Shown one piece after another: positions 8,027 to 17,146 of a stretch of 64,000 bases of DNA. Under the pieces are notes generated by a model. It was not told where the DNA came from. It made no database searches and saw only the letters and a program-made list of their open reading frames with translations. The stretch is from the NCBI GenBank assembly GCA_002305075.1, contig DBQC01000003.1, positions 1 to 64,000 on the forward strand, read 5' to 3'. This DNA is from Ruminococcaceae bacterium UBA1404. Its GTDB lineage: Bacteria; Bacillota; Clostridia; Oscillospirales; Ruminococcaceae. Numbering within the stretch: the stretch's first letter is position 1; each line of letters begins with the position of its first letter. The position numbers and the translations under genes are program-made.

Positions 8027-8792
8027 GTGAATGACAAAATGCTCACCCATATCCCGATCCCGCACAGCTCAATGTATATTCCAAAAGAATACGCTGACAG
8101 TTTTTCAGCCGATTCAGAAACAGTCTTGCGAAACCATATCGCTCTTACTGATTTTGCAACCGATATTCTTTTCTTCACCCACAATAACAAAATAGGCTTG
8201 TTTTTCCGATATGCCGATTGCTTTGTGATGTAGAGAGATTTCGAAACGATGATGATGAGATCATGTCAAAGCAGGGCATGGGAGTTGTTTATATACACGG
8301 AGCATACTGCGAGCCATTGCGGGCCTATAGCGAGAGCCTAAGAGCAGAGGTTCTGAAACGGTATTATGATCCGCACCATCAAACACTCTTAAAAAGAGTC
8401 ATAGCTGCAATCGATGAGTTTGGGTATTGTTTAATCATCGACGCTCATTCTTTTCCATCAAGCCTCTCCCCTATGAGTTAGATCTAAATCCATACAGAGC
8501 TGACTTATGTATTGGGACTTATAAAATCCACATACCGGCATCCCTGACAAAAGTAATCTGCAACTGTATCACAGAAATGGGATACACAGTTGAACTTAAT
8601 AAGCCTTATAGCGGGACTATAGTCCTACTGCCGTTATTTGGTTCCGGCGCACCTGTCATATCTGTCATGATTGAGGTTAATAGGCGTCTGTATATGGACG
8701 AATCCAATCAAATCATCTCACTACAATTTGATGCAACTAAAAAATCAGTTTTCAAAATTTTAGATGCAATCACCGGATGTATTCCGGGATAG
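8027..8792 (+). pseudogene. N-formylglutamate amidohydrolase family protein with two frameshifts
   Basis: Three consecutive frames together give one N-formylglutamate amidohydrolase-like protein of about 255 residues. Frame one carries LTHIPIPHSSMYIPKEYADS. Frame two (about 8218-8460) carries LCDVERFRNDDDEIMSKQGM with GVVYIHG and CLIIDAHSF. Frame three continues with YRADLCIGTYKIHIP, NKPYSGTIV and VMIEVNRRLYMDES. These are the family's metal and substrate motifs in order. The shifts fall near 8205-8218 and 8450-8465. The family hydrolyses N-formylglutamate or related formyl-amino acids. The lesions suggest an inactive gene unless they are assembly errors. Confidence 0.75.
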
Positions 8793-9214
8793 CTAAAAGC
8801 TGGGCCATATTCGAGGGACATAGAAGTGAAGTAGAATAGGCGAAATCTCAAGTGATGCCGTACCATCGTATACGGAAGCTCCGGAAGACCCATACTTTGG
8901 CCAATCCAATCAAAGAAGGCATCGTAAGAAGCGTCGAGTTTACCAGTGTCATTTTGTATATATCGTTGGTTTTTGATGACTGGATCGATGAACATTCGGG
9001 TCGAGCAGAATGCGCTCGGTGCGCCCTTGACAATCCATTAGGAAATGTTACCATGTATCAAACAGGCAAGGATGGTTCCCTCGATTTGCCGGTCAAAACC
9101 AACTTTCAACGGGCGCAAAATCGGGGGCAGATCGCAGCTCAAGGTTACTTATAGCAATGTCATCAGAAGGTTGCCGTGCAACTGTATTCGGTGTCTTAAT
9201 TGGAGGGGAGAAGC
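8793..9214. other. Intergenic, no identifiable gene
   Basis: Over 420 bases with no ORF I can support. The best minus-strand stretch (about 8850-8960, NDTGKLDASYDAFFDWIGQ) looks protein-like but I cannot assign it and it lacks a clear RBS. The end holds the ribosome-binding site of the aldo/keto reductase. Confidence 0.5.
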
Positions 9215-10363
9215 TTGAAATATCGTCAGCTTGGGAACACCGGTCTCTTAGTCAGCGAGGTCGGGCTTGGTTGTGAGGGGATGATCGGTGGTACGCCGGA
9301 ACATGTCCGGCAGCTTGTGGATGCAGCGTTAGACTGTGGCATGAACTTTTTTGATCTGTTCTGTGCCGAGCCCGATGTCCGCAGCAACCTGGGCGAAGCC
9401 TTAAAGGGCCACCGGGATAAGGTGTACATACAGGGCCACATAGGAGCCAGCTGGCAGAATGGGCAGTACCTGCGCACCCGCGAAGCGGAGCTTGTCACGG
9501 CCGCATTTGAGGATCTGTTACAGCGGCTGGACACCGACTATCTGGATGTGGGTATGATCCACTATATAGATAACGAGGCCGATTTTAATCAAGTGTTTGG
9601 TGGCTGGTTCATAGATTATGTGCAGGAACTCAAGCGAACCTCCCGCATCCATCATATTGGTCTCAGCTCCCATAACCCGGAGGTCGCTCTGAAGGCGGTG
9701 CAGACCGGGCTGATCGATGTGCTACTCTTTAGTATTAACCCCTGTTATGATCTGCAGCCTCCACGGGAGGATTTTAATGAGGTTTGGACGCCCAAAAACT
9801 ATACTCAGCCTTTAACCAACATCGATCCAATTAGAGACACACTCTACAAGACCTGCGAGGCACAGGGCGTGGGCATTGTGGTGATGAAAGCCTTTGGCGG
9901 CGGCGATCTGCTAAGTGAAAAGTGGTCACCCTTCGGTGTCGCAATGAAGCCCGAGCATTGCATTCACTATGCCTTAACGCGCCCATCCGCAGCCTGTGTG
10001 GTAGGTGGCTTCCGCAGTGCAGGTGAGGTCTATCAAGCCGGCGGTTACTCAGAGCTTTTGGACGCGGACAGAGACTATGCCCCTTTTCTAAAAAGTGTTC
10101 CGCTGCACCGCTTTGAAGGCAAGTGCATCTACTGCGGCCATTGTGCGCCCTGCAGCGTCGGCATTAATATCGCCATGGTCAACAAGTTTAATGATCTTAC
10201 AAAAGTGCAGGACTTCATTCCTGAGTCGGTCCGCAATCATTATGAGCTGCTCGAACACCATGCCAGTGAATGCATCGCTTGCGGCCAATGCTTAGAGAAT
10301 TGCCCTTTCGATGTGCCAATCATCGAAAAAATGCAGGAAGCCGCAGAAAAGTTTGGGCTGTGA
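9215..10363 (+). CDS. Aldo/keto reductase-like protein with C-terminal 2x[4Fe-4S] ferredoxin domain
   Basis: A 382-residue protein. Residues 1 to about 290 form an AKR (TIM-barrel) domain starting KYRQLGNTGLLVSEVGLGCEG. The C-terminus has two cysteine clusters, CIYCGHCAPC and CIACGQCLENCP, the pattern of two [4Fe-4S] centres. The catalytic set is unusual: Asp47 (NFFDLF) and His116 (MIHYID) are kept, but the tyrosine position is Glu52 (CAEPD) and the usual TK lysine is replaced by QGH around residues 73-75. TTG at 9215 with GGAGGGGAG upstream is the likely start. It is probably a redox protein using ferredoxin-type electron transfer, not a classical NADPH ketone reductase. No partner gene is adjacent. 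Confidence 0.82.
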   Translation: MKYRQLGNTGLLVSEVGLGCEGMIGGTPEHVRQLVDAALDCGMNFFDLFCAEPDVRSNLGEALKGHRDKVYIQGHIGASWQNGQYLRTREAELVTAAFEDLLQRLDTDYLDVGMIHYIDNEADFNQVFGGWFIDYVQELKRTSRIHHIGLSSHNPEVALKAVQTGLIDVLLFSINPCYDLQPPREDFNEVWTPKNYTQPLTNIDPIRDTLYKTCEAQGVGIVVMKAFGGGDLLSEKWSPFGVAMKPEHCIHYALTRPSAACVVGGFRSAGEVYQAGGYSELLDADRDYAPFLKSVPLHRFEGKCIYCGHCAPCSVGINIAMVNKFNDLTKVQDFIPESVRNHYELLEHHASECIACGQCLENCPFDVPIIEKMQEAAEKFGL

Positions 10364-10399
10364 GTGCTTTTAAAAGCAAATAAGAAAAGCTAACGCCAG

Positions 10400-10440
10400 A
10401 GAAAAACCCCGTATAAACACCATGTTTGTGCGGGTTTTCT
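10400..10440 (+). terminator. Terminator after the Fe-S aldo/keto reductase
   Basis: An imperfect long hairpin: GAAAAACCCCGTATAAACA pairs with TGTTTGTGCGGGTTTTCT. It ends in a T-rich tail. A related hairpin with the same TGCGGGTTT arm occurs at 30529-30563. Confidence 0.7.
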
Positions 10441-10878
10441 GTCAAAAGAGCACCTGAATACTTATAAAGCTTATTCTAACGATGTTTGCAATACAAGGCG
10501 CCCATCTCGGCGATCCTTCGGCACCGGCAGTGCAACAATCTCCCTGCGGCTAATGCCCTATGGGTCGTGTCGTAAGAGACAGGTTGCTACCTTCTTTTTG
10601 ATTCCTTCCTATGTGCCCACCGCATCACAGGGTTGATTATTAGGGTTGAGGAGATAAAATGGATGTATCGGCCCATATACTAATAGTTATAAACAATAGG
10701 CTGCAAAATGTTCTATCGACAGTGGTCAGGTTGACACATCCAAGCTGCCTTCCCCGCCCTATGGCAGTTTTCCACTAAAGGCGGCTTGGAGCTCAATAGA
10801 GAATCGGGGCTATCTGATCCGGCACTTTATCTTAAGGCTCTTTTTGAGAATGCCTAAACCTAACAGAGGAGTAAGTGA
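10441..10878. other. Intergenic with gene debris
   Basis: Over 430 bases without a confident gene. A minus-strand stretch of about 28 codons ending at 10471 (ISRREIVALPVPKDRRDGRL) and a plus-strand tail near 10780-10855 (GLELNRESGLSDPALYLKAL) look protein-like but are not recognised. A 39-codon ORF (10659-10778) with a GAGGAG site is listed separately. Confidence 0.5.
10659..10778 (+). CDS. Possible 39-residue small ORF
   Basis: An ATG seven bases after GAGGAG opens a 39-codon frame whose product begins MDVSAHILIVINNRLQNVL. I recognise no family. The RBS is the main support; the second half of the sequence looks non-coding (RLTHPSCLPRPM). It may be the residual start of a lost gene. Confidence 0.2.
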   Translation: MDVSAHILIVINNRLQNVLSTVVRLTHPSCLPRPMAVFH

Positions 10879-11292
10879 ATGCGAATAAAGACGAAAATCG
10901 ATTTATGGGTACACGCTATCATTTGGGCATCGATATTGTCTATGCTATTTAATGCGGTGGTTTTGCTGCCAAACATCACACCGGTCGAGCAGGCAATTAC
11001 GGCTGCGTTTACCGGATTCATGCTTTGGATATACTTTGGTACCTATTATGAGTTAAGGGATGAATACCTCTACTGCCGGTCTGGTCCGTTTTATGAAAAA
11101 ATAGCCTATGACAATATAAAGTCGGTAAAGCTATCGGGGAGTTTATTATCCTCAATGGCGTTGTCGGTCAAGCGCATTGAAATACGACAGCATGGCAAGA
11201 GCTTTTTTACGGGCACCACTTACATTTCGCCGGTAAACCGTGAGGATTTTATGAAAGAGCTCATAAGCCGATGTAAAAATATCGAGCAATAA
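10879..11292 (+). CDS. PH-domain (DUF1200/bPH_4-like) membrane protein
   Basis: 137 residues: two hydrophobic segments (about 12-34 and 38-56) followed by a soluble domain with YYELRDEYLYCRSGPFYEKI and YDNIKSVKLSGS, the characteristic core of the bacterial PH-like DUF1200 family. AGAGGAG precedes the ATG. The next gene begins 79 bases downstream and may be co-transcribed. The role is unknown. Confidence 0.7.
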   Translation: MRIKTKIDLWVHAIIWASILSMLFNAVVLLPNITPVEQAITAAFTGFMLWIYFGTYYELRDEYLYCRSGPFYEKIAYDNIKSVKLSGSLLSSMALSVKRIEIRQHGKSFFTGTTYISPVNREDFMKELISRCKNIEQ

Positions 11293-11370
11293 TGAAGGGC
11301 AGCCTTGGGGGAGTTGTTTTATACTTTACCAAGGCTATAAATCCGCAAAATTGCAGTTTGGAGGTGAAAA

Positions 11371-12042
11371 ATGGACAAAAAGCTGTTTATTCAGGTAATC
11401 GCACGATATCTGACGGGGCTTTTATTGTGTTCCTTTTTGCTGTTTATTCCGTCCGGAACGCTTATGTACTGGAATGCCTGGCTGCTAATTGGAATCCTTT
11501 TTATCCCTATGCTTATTGCAGGAATTGTTTTAATCTTTAAGAATCCAGAGCTTTTGCAAAAGCGCCTTGATATAAAAGAAGATGAACCCGAGCAAAAGTG
11601 TGTTGTTCTACTTAACGGTTTGATGTTTGCCTTTGGCTTTGTGGTTGCGGGCTTGGGTTTTCGTCATCAGTGGCTCGTATTGCCTACAGAGCTTGTATTA
11701 GGGGCAACGGTTGTGTTCTTGCTTTCGTATCTGCTTTATGCAGAAGTTCTGCGCCAAAATACATATCTATCCCGAACGGTTAAAATTCAGGAAAATCAAA
11801 AGGTCATCGATACGGGATTGTACGGGATGGTCAGGCATCCGATGTATCTATCAACACTGTTTCTATTTTTATCCATGCCCTTAGTGCTAGGGTCTTTGTT
11901 TTCGTTTCTTGTTTTCTTAATCTACCCCGTTATAATCGTAATAAGAATAAAAAATGAAGAACAGGTTTTAGAAAAGGGCTTGGAGGGGTATGTCGAATAC
12001 AAAAAGCGTGTGAAGTACCGGCTAATTCCATTTATCTGGTGA
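11371..12042 (+). CDS. Isoprenylcysteine carboxyl methyltransferase-like membrane protein
   Basis: 223 residues with four or five membrane helices and the C-terminal signature of the ICMT/phospholipid methyltransferase superfamily: VIDTGLYGMVRHPMYLSTL around residue 150, with the RHPxY AdoMet-binding motif, then IKNEEQVLEKGLEGYVEYKK containing the conserved EE and the Y-x-x-Y-K-x-R-V-x-Y-R-L-I-P ending. A strong GGAGGTG site precedes the ATG. It belongs to the methyltransferase-family membrane proteins; the methyl acceptor in bacteria is unknown. Confidence 0.82.
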   Translation: MDKKLFIQVIARYLTGLLLCSFLLFIPSGTLMYWNAWLLIGILFIPMLIAGIVLIFKNPELLQKRLDIKEDEPEQKCVVLLNGLMFAFGFVVAGLGFRHQWLVLPTELVLGATVVFLLSYLLYAEVLRQNTYLSRTVKIQENQKVIDTGLYGMVRHPMYLSTLFLFLSMPLVLGSLFSFLVFLIYPVIIVIRIKNEEQVLEKGLEGYVEYKKRVKYRLIPFIW

Positions 12043-12060
12043 TGTAAGTTGCAGCGCACA

Positions 12061-12100
12061 AAATAGCCAATCCCCGGTTCTTAGCGGGGATTGGCTATTT
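12061..12100. terminator. Bidirectional terminator between convergent genes
   Basis: A 16-bp perfect stem, AAATAGCCAATCCCCG (12061-12076) with CGGGGATTGGCTATTT (12085-12100), separates the plus-strand methyltransferase-like gene from the minus-strand GNAT gene and suits both transcripts. Confidence 0.9.
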
Positions 12101-12112
12101 CTGCCCCAAGAG

Positions 12113-12388
12113 CTACATAACAGCGCTGTAGCGCTCGGGGTATTTCTCAAAGGCACGGGTGACATAAGGGCAGACCGGGATGATGCGCAGGCCTTCCCTC
12201 TCGGCGTAGGCTGCCAGCGCACCGAGTAGGCGACCGGCCAAGCCCTGCCCCTCATAGTCTGGGCGGACACCGGTATGGTCGGCGTAGAGGCTGTCGCCCT
12301 CCCGGTGGTACTCCAGTTCCCCCACAGCGACACCCGCCGCATCGTAGAGTGCAAACCGGCTTTTCTCCTGATCGTGGACGATGGTCAT
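12113..12388 (-). CDS. Short GNAT-family acetyltransferase (YjdJ type)
   Basis: A 91-residue protein of the small GNAT subfamily: a central LYADHTGVRPDYEGQGLAGRL with the EGQGLAGRL acetyl-CoA loop, then IIPVCPYVTRAFEKYPER, the hallmark CPYVxxxxxxHPE-type ending of YjdJ-like proteins. AAGGAGGAAG gives a strong RBS. The family probably acetylates an amine substrate, but none is established. Confidence 0.85.
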   Translation of the reverse strand: MTIVHDQEKSRFALYDAAGVAVGELEYHREGDSLYADHTGVRPDYEGQGLAGRLLGALAAYAEREGLRIIPVCPYVTRAFEKYPERYSAVM

Positions 12389-12497
12389 AAGACTTCCTCC
12401 TTACTATGGCCGCATAAAGCTTAAGGAAAGCTGCACAGCCGGATTTAAGTCCGCTTTTGCGTCCATCCTAACACAGAAGGCCTGGCGGCACAAGTAT

Positions 12498-12527
12498 TTG
12501 CCAGATCCTGCCGGTCTGTGTTAGAAT
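12498..12527 (+). promoter_or_regulatory. Sigma-A-type promoter for the DEAD-box helicase
   Basis: TTGCCA (12498-12503) and TAGAAT (12522-12527) are separated by 18 bases and lie about 48 bases before the helicase ATG. Confidence 0.6.
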
Positions 12528-12574
12528 AGATAAATTATTACACCCGCCGCCCCCTGCGGCAGATAAGGAATATT

Positions 12575-13864
12575 ATGCATTTTAAAGAACTTTCCATCAT
12601 TCCCCCTATCCTGCGGGCGCTGCGAGAGGCGGGCTACAACCAGCCCACCCCCATCCAGCAGCAGGCTATCCCCCCGGTGCTGGCCGGCCGAGACCTTGTG
12701 GGCTGCGCACAGACCGGCACGGGTAAAACCGCCGCCTTTGCCATCCCCATTTTCCAGCGGCTAAGCGCTACGCCTGTAGCAAAACAGCGCAAAATCCGCG
12801 CCCTTATCCTCACCCCCACCCGGGAGCTGGCCCTGCAAATTTACCAAAACTTTGTCCAGTACGGCAGCCATCTTCCTCTGCGAAGCGGCGTAATCTTTGG
12901 CGGCGTATCTCAGGAGCCGCAGGTCAGGGAGCTGCAGCGCGGAGTTGATGTGCTCATCGCCACCCCAGGGCGGCTATGGGATCTTATGGGTCAGGGCTTT
13001 ATCCGTCTTGGCGGTGTGGAGATTTTTGTGCTCGACGAGGCCGACCGCATGCTCGATATGGGCTTTATTGCCGATGTGCGACGCATTGCCAAATCGCTAT
13101 CTACCCGCAGGCAAAACCTGCTGTTTTCGGCCACCATGCCCGATGAGATTTTGGGTATGGTCGACGAGATGCTCAGCAGTCCGGTTTGGGTGCGCATAGA
13201 TCCCGAAATTCCCACTGTGGAGGCCATTCGTCAGACCGTCTACTTTGTGGACAAAGCTAAGAAAATTCGGTTGCTGGAGCATCTGCTCAAAGCCGAGCTG
13301 GACGACTCCACCTTGGTGTTTACCCGCACCAAGCACGGTGCCGACCGGGTGGTGCGGATGCTGGGCCGGGCCGGCATTAAGGCGCTGGCCATCCACGGCA
13401 ACAAGAGCCAAAACGCTCGCCAAAACGCCCTTGAACAATTTAAAAACGGGCACATCAAAGTTTTGGTGGCCACCGATATTGCCGCCCGAGGCATCGATAT
13501 TAACGAGCTGGGCTATGTGATTAACTACGACCTGCCCAACATCCCCGAAACCTATGTCCACCGCATTGGCCGCACCGGTAGGGCAGGGCGTGAGGGAATG
13601 GCTATTGCCTTTTGCGATATTGAAGAGCGCCCCTATCTACGAGACATCGAAAAGCTTATGGGTAAACAGCTGGAGGAGCTACCCAACACCCTCTATCCCC
13701 CTACCGCCACCGAGCCTGTGCCCCCGCCTATGCCTCGGCCTTCCGCTAAACTAAAGCGAGGCGAACAGGCTGCGGCTTCGAACTCACCGAGTAAAACAGC
13801 CCGCCAGCGCAGACGCCGCCCCCGCAGGCGGCCCGAAGGGCGCCCCCCCAACCGGCAAGATTAG
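12575..13864 (+). CDS. DEAD-box ATP-dependent RNA helicase (RhlE-like)
   Basis: 429 residues with the complete DEAD-box motif series: Q motif [11 protein letters not shown], motif I AQTGTGKT, Ia PTRELA, Ib [35 protein letters not shown] and [13 protein letters not shown]. The helicase core ends near residue 365 and is followed by a Pro-rich then highly basic Arg-rich tail ([11 protein letters not shown]), a general RNA-binding extension typical of RhlE/CshA-type enzymes. It probably acts in ribosome assembly or RNA turnover. It is monocistronic, and GATAAGGAA serves as RBS. Confidence 0.93.
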   Translation: MHFKELSIIPPILRALREAGYNQPTPIQQQAIPPVLAGRDLVGCAQTGTGKTAAFAIPIFQRLSATPVAKQRKIRALILTPTRELALQIYQNFVQYGSHLPLRSGVIFGGVSQEPQVRELQRGVDVLIATPGRLWDLMGQGFIRLGGVEIFVLDEADRMLDMGFIADVRRIAKSLSTRRQNLLFSATMPDEILGMVDEMLSSPVWVRIDPEIPTVEAIRQTVYFVDKAKKIRLLEHLLKAELDDSTLVFTRTKHGADRVVRMLGRAGIKALAIHGNKSQNARQNALEQFKNGHIKVLVATDIAARGIDINELGYVINYDLPNIPETYVHRIGRTGRAGREGMAIAFCDIEERPYLRDIEKLMGKQLEELPNTLYPPTATEPVPPPMPRPSAKLKRGEQAAASNSPSKTARQRRRRPRRRPEGRPPNRQD

Positions 13865-14126
13865 GTAGCCCGAATGGCAGAATTGCAGGATAGCCCACCA
13901 CCTTCTATCAAATACAGGCAGTGTGCCAATTTTCGGATCTATCTTGCCCAAAAAAGGTCTTTCAAGTTGTTTCCAATTTGTGACCAAATTCCTAAACAAA
14001 TGGGAAAATGGGCCATAAAATGCGTCAAAAAGCCATGATGTAGTTGCTATAGCACACTTAAAATATGGCGAATTTGTCTACAATTTGATGATTTTAACTT
14101 TTTAGATGTATTTTATTAATAATTCG

Positions 14127-14157
14127 TTCACATTATTGCCCGAAAAACTCGTATAAT
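14127..14157 (+). promoter_or_regulatory. Promoter of the riboswitch-ATPase transcript
   Basis: A perfect TATAAT at 14152-14157 lies about ten bases before the riboswitch. The best -35 is TTCACA (14127-14132) at a long 19-base spacing. Confidence 0.55.
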
Positions 14158-14164
14158 AATTGTG

Positions 14165-14285
14165 GACATAGATGGGGAGTAGTCAATTGGCTTGGCCAAT
14201 GTGAGGCGTCGTCATGACGGGCCGTAAGGCCCCGGCGTTCACCTAAGTGACGAGACCACTATCCTTAGAGGATAGTGGTTTTTTT
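14165..14285 (+). ncRNA. yybP-ykoY (manganese) riboswitch with intrinsic terminator
   Basis: The element has the yybP-ykoY hallmarks: GGGGAGTAG near the 5' side, and a GGCGTTCACC...GTGACGAGACC segment near the 3' side, directly upstream of a P-type cation ATPase, a known target class of this riboswitch. The P1 5' strand ATAGATGG (14168-14175) can pair with CCACTAT (14256-14262). The same bases form the left arm of the terminator ACCACTATCC (14255-14264) / GGATAGTGGT (14270-14279), which is followed by a T-run. P1 and terminator are therefore mutually exclusive, which predicts an ON switch: Mn2+ binding stabilises P1 and lets transcription continue. Confidence 0.85.
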
Positions 14286-14362
14286 GCTTAAAACGAACCA
14301 TGTCTATATGTTAAATGTTTGTCCGTCATTTCATGTGCCCAGAAAAAAATAAGGAGTCTATC

Positions 14363-17047
14363 ATGAAACAGTATTTCAGTCAGACCGCTTTGGAAAGCGC
14401 CGACGAGCTAAATGTCGATCTTGCAACTGGGCTGTCCTCGGACGAGGCGGCCCGAAGACTTCAGCAGTACGGCCACAATAGGCTGGAGGGCGGCAAGGAA
14501 AAAAGCCTGCTGCAAATGGCCCTCGAGCAACTTAAGGACTTTCTGGTTCTTATTCTTATGGTGGCTGCGGTTATCTCCATCGGCCTCGGTGAGGTTTTGG
14601 AGGGCATTGTTATTCTAGCTATTGTCGTTCTCAACACCTTCCTTGGCGTATACCAGGAAAACAAGGCCAGCAACGCCCTTAAGGCGCTTAAGGAAATGGC
14701 CAGCCCCCATGCCAAGGTTCTGCGAAACGGCGAGGTTCTGGAGATCCCCTCCCACGATGTAGTACCCGGCGATGTGGTCATTCTAGATGCAGGCGACTAT
14801 ATCCCTGCCGATCTGCGTCTTACCGAGACGGTCAACCTCAAGATAGACGAGGCTGCTCTCACCGGTGAGTCGGTTCCTGTGGAAAAGGATGCCGCCGCAC
14901 TTCTGCCCGACGATGCTAGCCTGGGCGACCGGGTAAACTGCGCCTATATGGGCACAATCATCACTTATGGCCGTGGCAAGGGCGTAGTCACCGAAACCGG
15001 CATGAAGACCCAGATGGGCAACATCGCCGATATGCTCAACGAGAAAGAGGACGAAGCTACTCCTCTTCAGAAAAAACTTGACGAATTGGGCAAGTTGCTG
15101 GGTATCGTCTGTCTGGTTATCTGCGGCATCATCTTCCTGCTGGGCTGGTGGCATGGTGACGATCTGTTTGAATCCTTTATGAATGCTGTGGCGCTGGCCG
15201 TGGCTGCCATTCCAGAGGGCTTGACTGTGGTGGTCACCGTCATTCTCGCCATGGGTATGCAGAAGATGGTCAAAGTCAACACCATCATCAAGCGCCTTAG
15301 CGCTGTGGAGACCCTAGGCAGCACCACGGTTATCTGCTCGGATAAAACCGGTACCCTCACCCAGAATAAGATGACCATTCAGCGTATATACGACGGCAAC
15401 AAGCTCTATGAGGTCAGCGGCACGGGCTACAGCCCGGTGGGCGAGATTGTGGATACCGAGGGCAATCGGGACATTGAGGCGGTGCGCCGGATCCTCGAGG
15501 GCAACCTCCTCTGCAACGACGCCACCTATAACCCCGAAACCGAGAGTATTGTGGGTGACCCCACCGAGGGCGCCATGGTGGTTCTGGCCCACAAGGCCGG
15601 AATTGTTAAGCAGGAGCTCGACGAGCAGTATCCCCGCATTCAGGAGATCCCCTTCGACTCCGGCCGCAAGCTGATGTCCACCTTCCATACAATCAACGGC
15701 AACACCGTCATGTATACCAAGGGCGCACCCGACGAACTGCTGCGCCGCTGCACCGCCATCGACTTTGGCGGCCGGGTGGAGCCGCTCACCGAAGAAAAGC
15801 GTCAGGAAATCCTTGAGGTAAACCAGAGCTTTGCCCAGGATGCCCTTCGGGTGATCGGCTCGGCCTACCGCGAGGTAGATGCAGTGGACACCTCGCTCGA
15901 GGCCGAAAACGATCTCATCTTCACCGGTCTTGTGGGCATGATTGACCCGCCTCGTGAAGAAGCCAAAGACGCCATTGATGTGTGTAAAAAAGCGGGCATC
16001 AATGTTAAGATGATTACCGGCGACCACAAACTCACCGCAACCGCCATCGGCCGCCAGCTGGGCATTGTGGAAGAGGGCTCGGTGGCCGTCGAAGGCCGAG
16101 CCATCAACGAGATGGACGACGCCCAGCTTCAGGAGTGCGTAAAAACCACCAATGTGTTTGCCCGGGTCTCGCCCGAGCACAAGGTACGGCTGGTGGACGC
16201 TGTGCGTGCAAACGGTAACATCGCTGCCATGACCGGCGACGGCGTAAACGACGCACCCTCCCTCAAGCATGCCGACATCGGTGTGGCCATGGGAATTACC
16301 GGCACCGATGTCTCCAAAGAAGCTGCCGACATGATTCTCACCGACGATAACTTTGCCAGTATCGTCCATGCTGTTGCCGAGGGCCGCACCATTTATAGCA
16401 ACATCCGCAAGGTGGTAGGCTTCCTGCTGTCCTGTAACATCGGCGAGATTCTTGTGGTGTTCCTTGCCATGCTGGTAAACCTTCCTGTGCCACTGGTACC
16501 CATCCAGCTGCTGGCCATCAACCTGATTACCGACGCCTTCCCCGCCTTTGCGCTGGGCATGGAGAAAGAAGAAGCCGGCGTGATGGATCGGCCGCCCCGG
16601 GATCCCTCTGAGCCCATTGTGGACAAGAAAATGGGCGTGGCTGTTACCCTCCAGAGCATCTTCCTGGCCCTTGGCACCCTGGGCTCCTTCCTCTACGGCT
16701 ACTATGCCCACGGCACCACCAATGCCGCCGGTGTGTTTGTTCCCAACCTGGAGGTAGCCCGCACCGCCGCCTTTATGACCATCGTATTAGGCGAGCTGCT
16801 GCGCGCCTACTCGGCCCGCTCCGAAAATGTATCGGTCTTCCGTATGCGGGTGTTCGAAAACGGCTATCTCAACAAGTGCGTGCTGGCCTCCCTGGTCTTT
16901 ATGCTGGTCGCCATCTATGTTCCCTTCCTCAACCCTGTGTTTAGCACCGTTCCTCTGGTGTTGGATGAGATGATTGTGGCGCTGGCTCTGGCTTTTGTCC
17001 CCATGCTGGGCGGCGAGCTGGCCAAGGTTTTAATTCGCAATCGCTAA
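14363..17047 (+). CDS. P-type (type II, Ca2+-ATPase-like) cation ATPase, predicted Mn2+/Ca2+ exporter
   Basis: 894 residues. An N-terminal cation-ATPase domain precedes M1-M2. TGES (actuator) comes next, then the phosphorylation site CSDKTGTLT with Asp327, MITGDH, TGDGVNDAPSL around residue 624, and six C-terminal helices. The ion-binding residues of SERCA/PMR1-type pumps are present: AAIPEGL in M4 and NLITDAFPA in M6. The riboswitch upstream points to Mn2+ as a physiological substrate or signal, so export of excess Mn2+ is the best inference. ATG at 14363 has AAGGAG at good distance; the in-frame ATG at 14315 has none. A perfect terminator follows. Confidence 0.92.
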   Translation: MKQYFSQTALESADELNVDLATGLSSDEAARRLQQYGHNRLEGGKEKSLLQMALEQLKDFLVLILMVAAVISIGLGEVLEGIVILAIVVLNTFLGVYQENKASNALKALKEMASPHAKVLRNGEVLEIPSHDVVPGDVVILDAGDYIPADLRLTETVNLKIDEAALTGESVPVEKDAAALLPDDASLGDRVNCAYMGTIITYGRGKGVVTETGMKTQMGNIADMLNEKEDEATPLQKKLDELGKLLGIVCLVICGIIFLLGWWHGDDLFESFMNAVALAVAAIPEGLTVVVTVILAMGMQKMVKVNTIIKRLSAVETLGSTTVICSDKTGTLTQNKMTIQRIYDGNKLYEVSGTGYSPVGEIVDTEGNRDIEAVRRILEGNLLCNDATYNPETESIVGDPTEGAMVVLAHKAGIVKQELDEQYPRIQEIPFDSGRKLMSTFHTINGNTVMYTKGAPDELLRRCTAIDFGGRVEPLTEEKRQEILEVNQSFAQDALRVIGSAYREVDAVDTSLEAENDLIFTGLVGMIDPPREEAKDAIDVCKKAGINVKMITGDHKLTATAIGRQLGIVEEGSVAVEGRAINEMDDAQLQECVKTTNVFARVSPEHKVRLVDAVRANGNIAAMTGDGVNDAPSLKHADIGVAMGITGTDVSKEAADMILTDDNFASIVHAVAEGRTIYSNIRKVVGFLLSCNIGEILVVFLAMLVNLPVPLVPIQLLAINLITDAFPAFALGMEKEEAGVMDRPPRDPSEPIVDKKMGVAVTLQSIFLALGTLGSFLYGYYAHGTTNAAGVFVPNLEVARTAAFMTIVLGELLRAYSARSENVSVFRMRVFENGYLNKCVLASLVFMLVAIYVPFLNPVFSTVPLVLDEMIVALALAFVPMLGGELAKVLIRNR

Positions 17048-17060
17048 TAATCCTTTTCTT

Positions 17061-17100
17061 AACAAAAGCACCGCTGCCTTTAGCCTGCGGTGCTTTTGTT
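17061..17100 (+). terminator. Terminator after the P-type ATPase
   Basis: A 14-bp perfect stem, AACAAAAGCACCGC with GCGGTGCTTTTGTT, encloses a 12-base loop. The T-rich right arm acts as the tail. It partly overlaps the likely -35 of the next gene (TTGTTA with TACAAT at 17118-17123). Confidence 0.85.
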
Positions 17101-17146
17101 ATGTAGGTGCTTTGTGCTACAATGGCCCTATGAAGGGGGGAATTAG

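Noticed and set aside
15314..16711. 465-codon minus-strand frame inside the P-type ATPase
   Set aside because: Shadow of conserved ATPase motifs in GC-rich sequence; no start signal.
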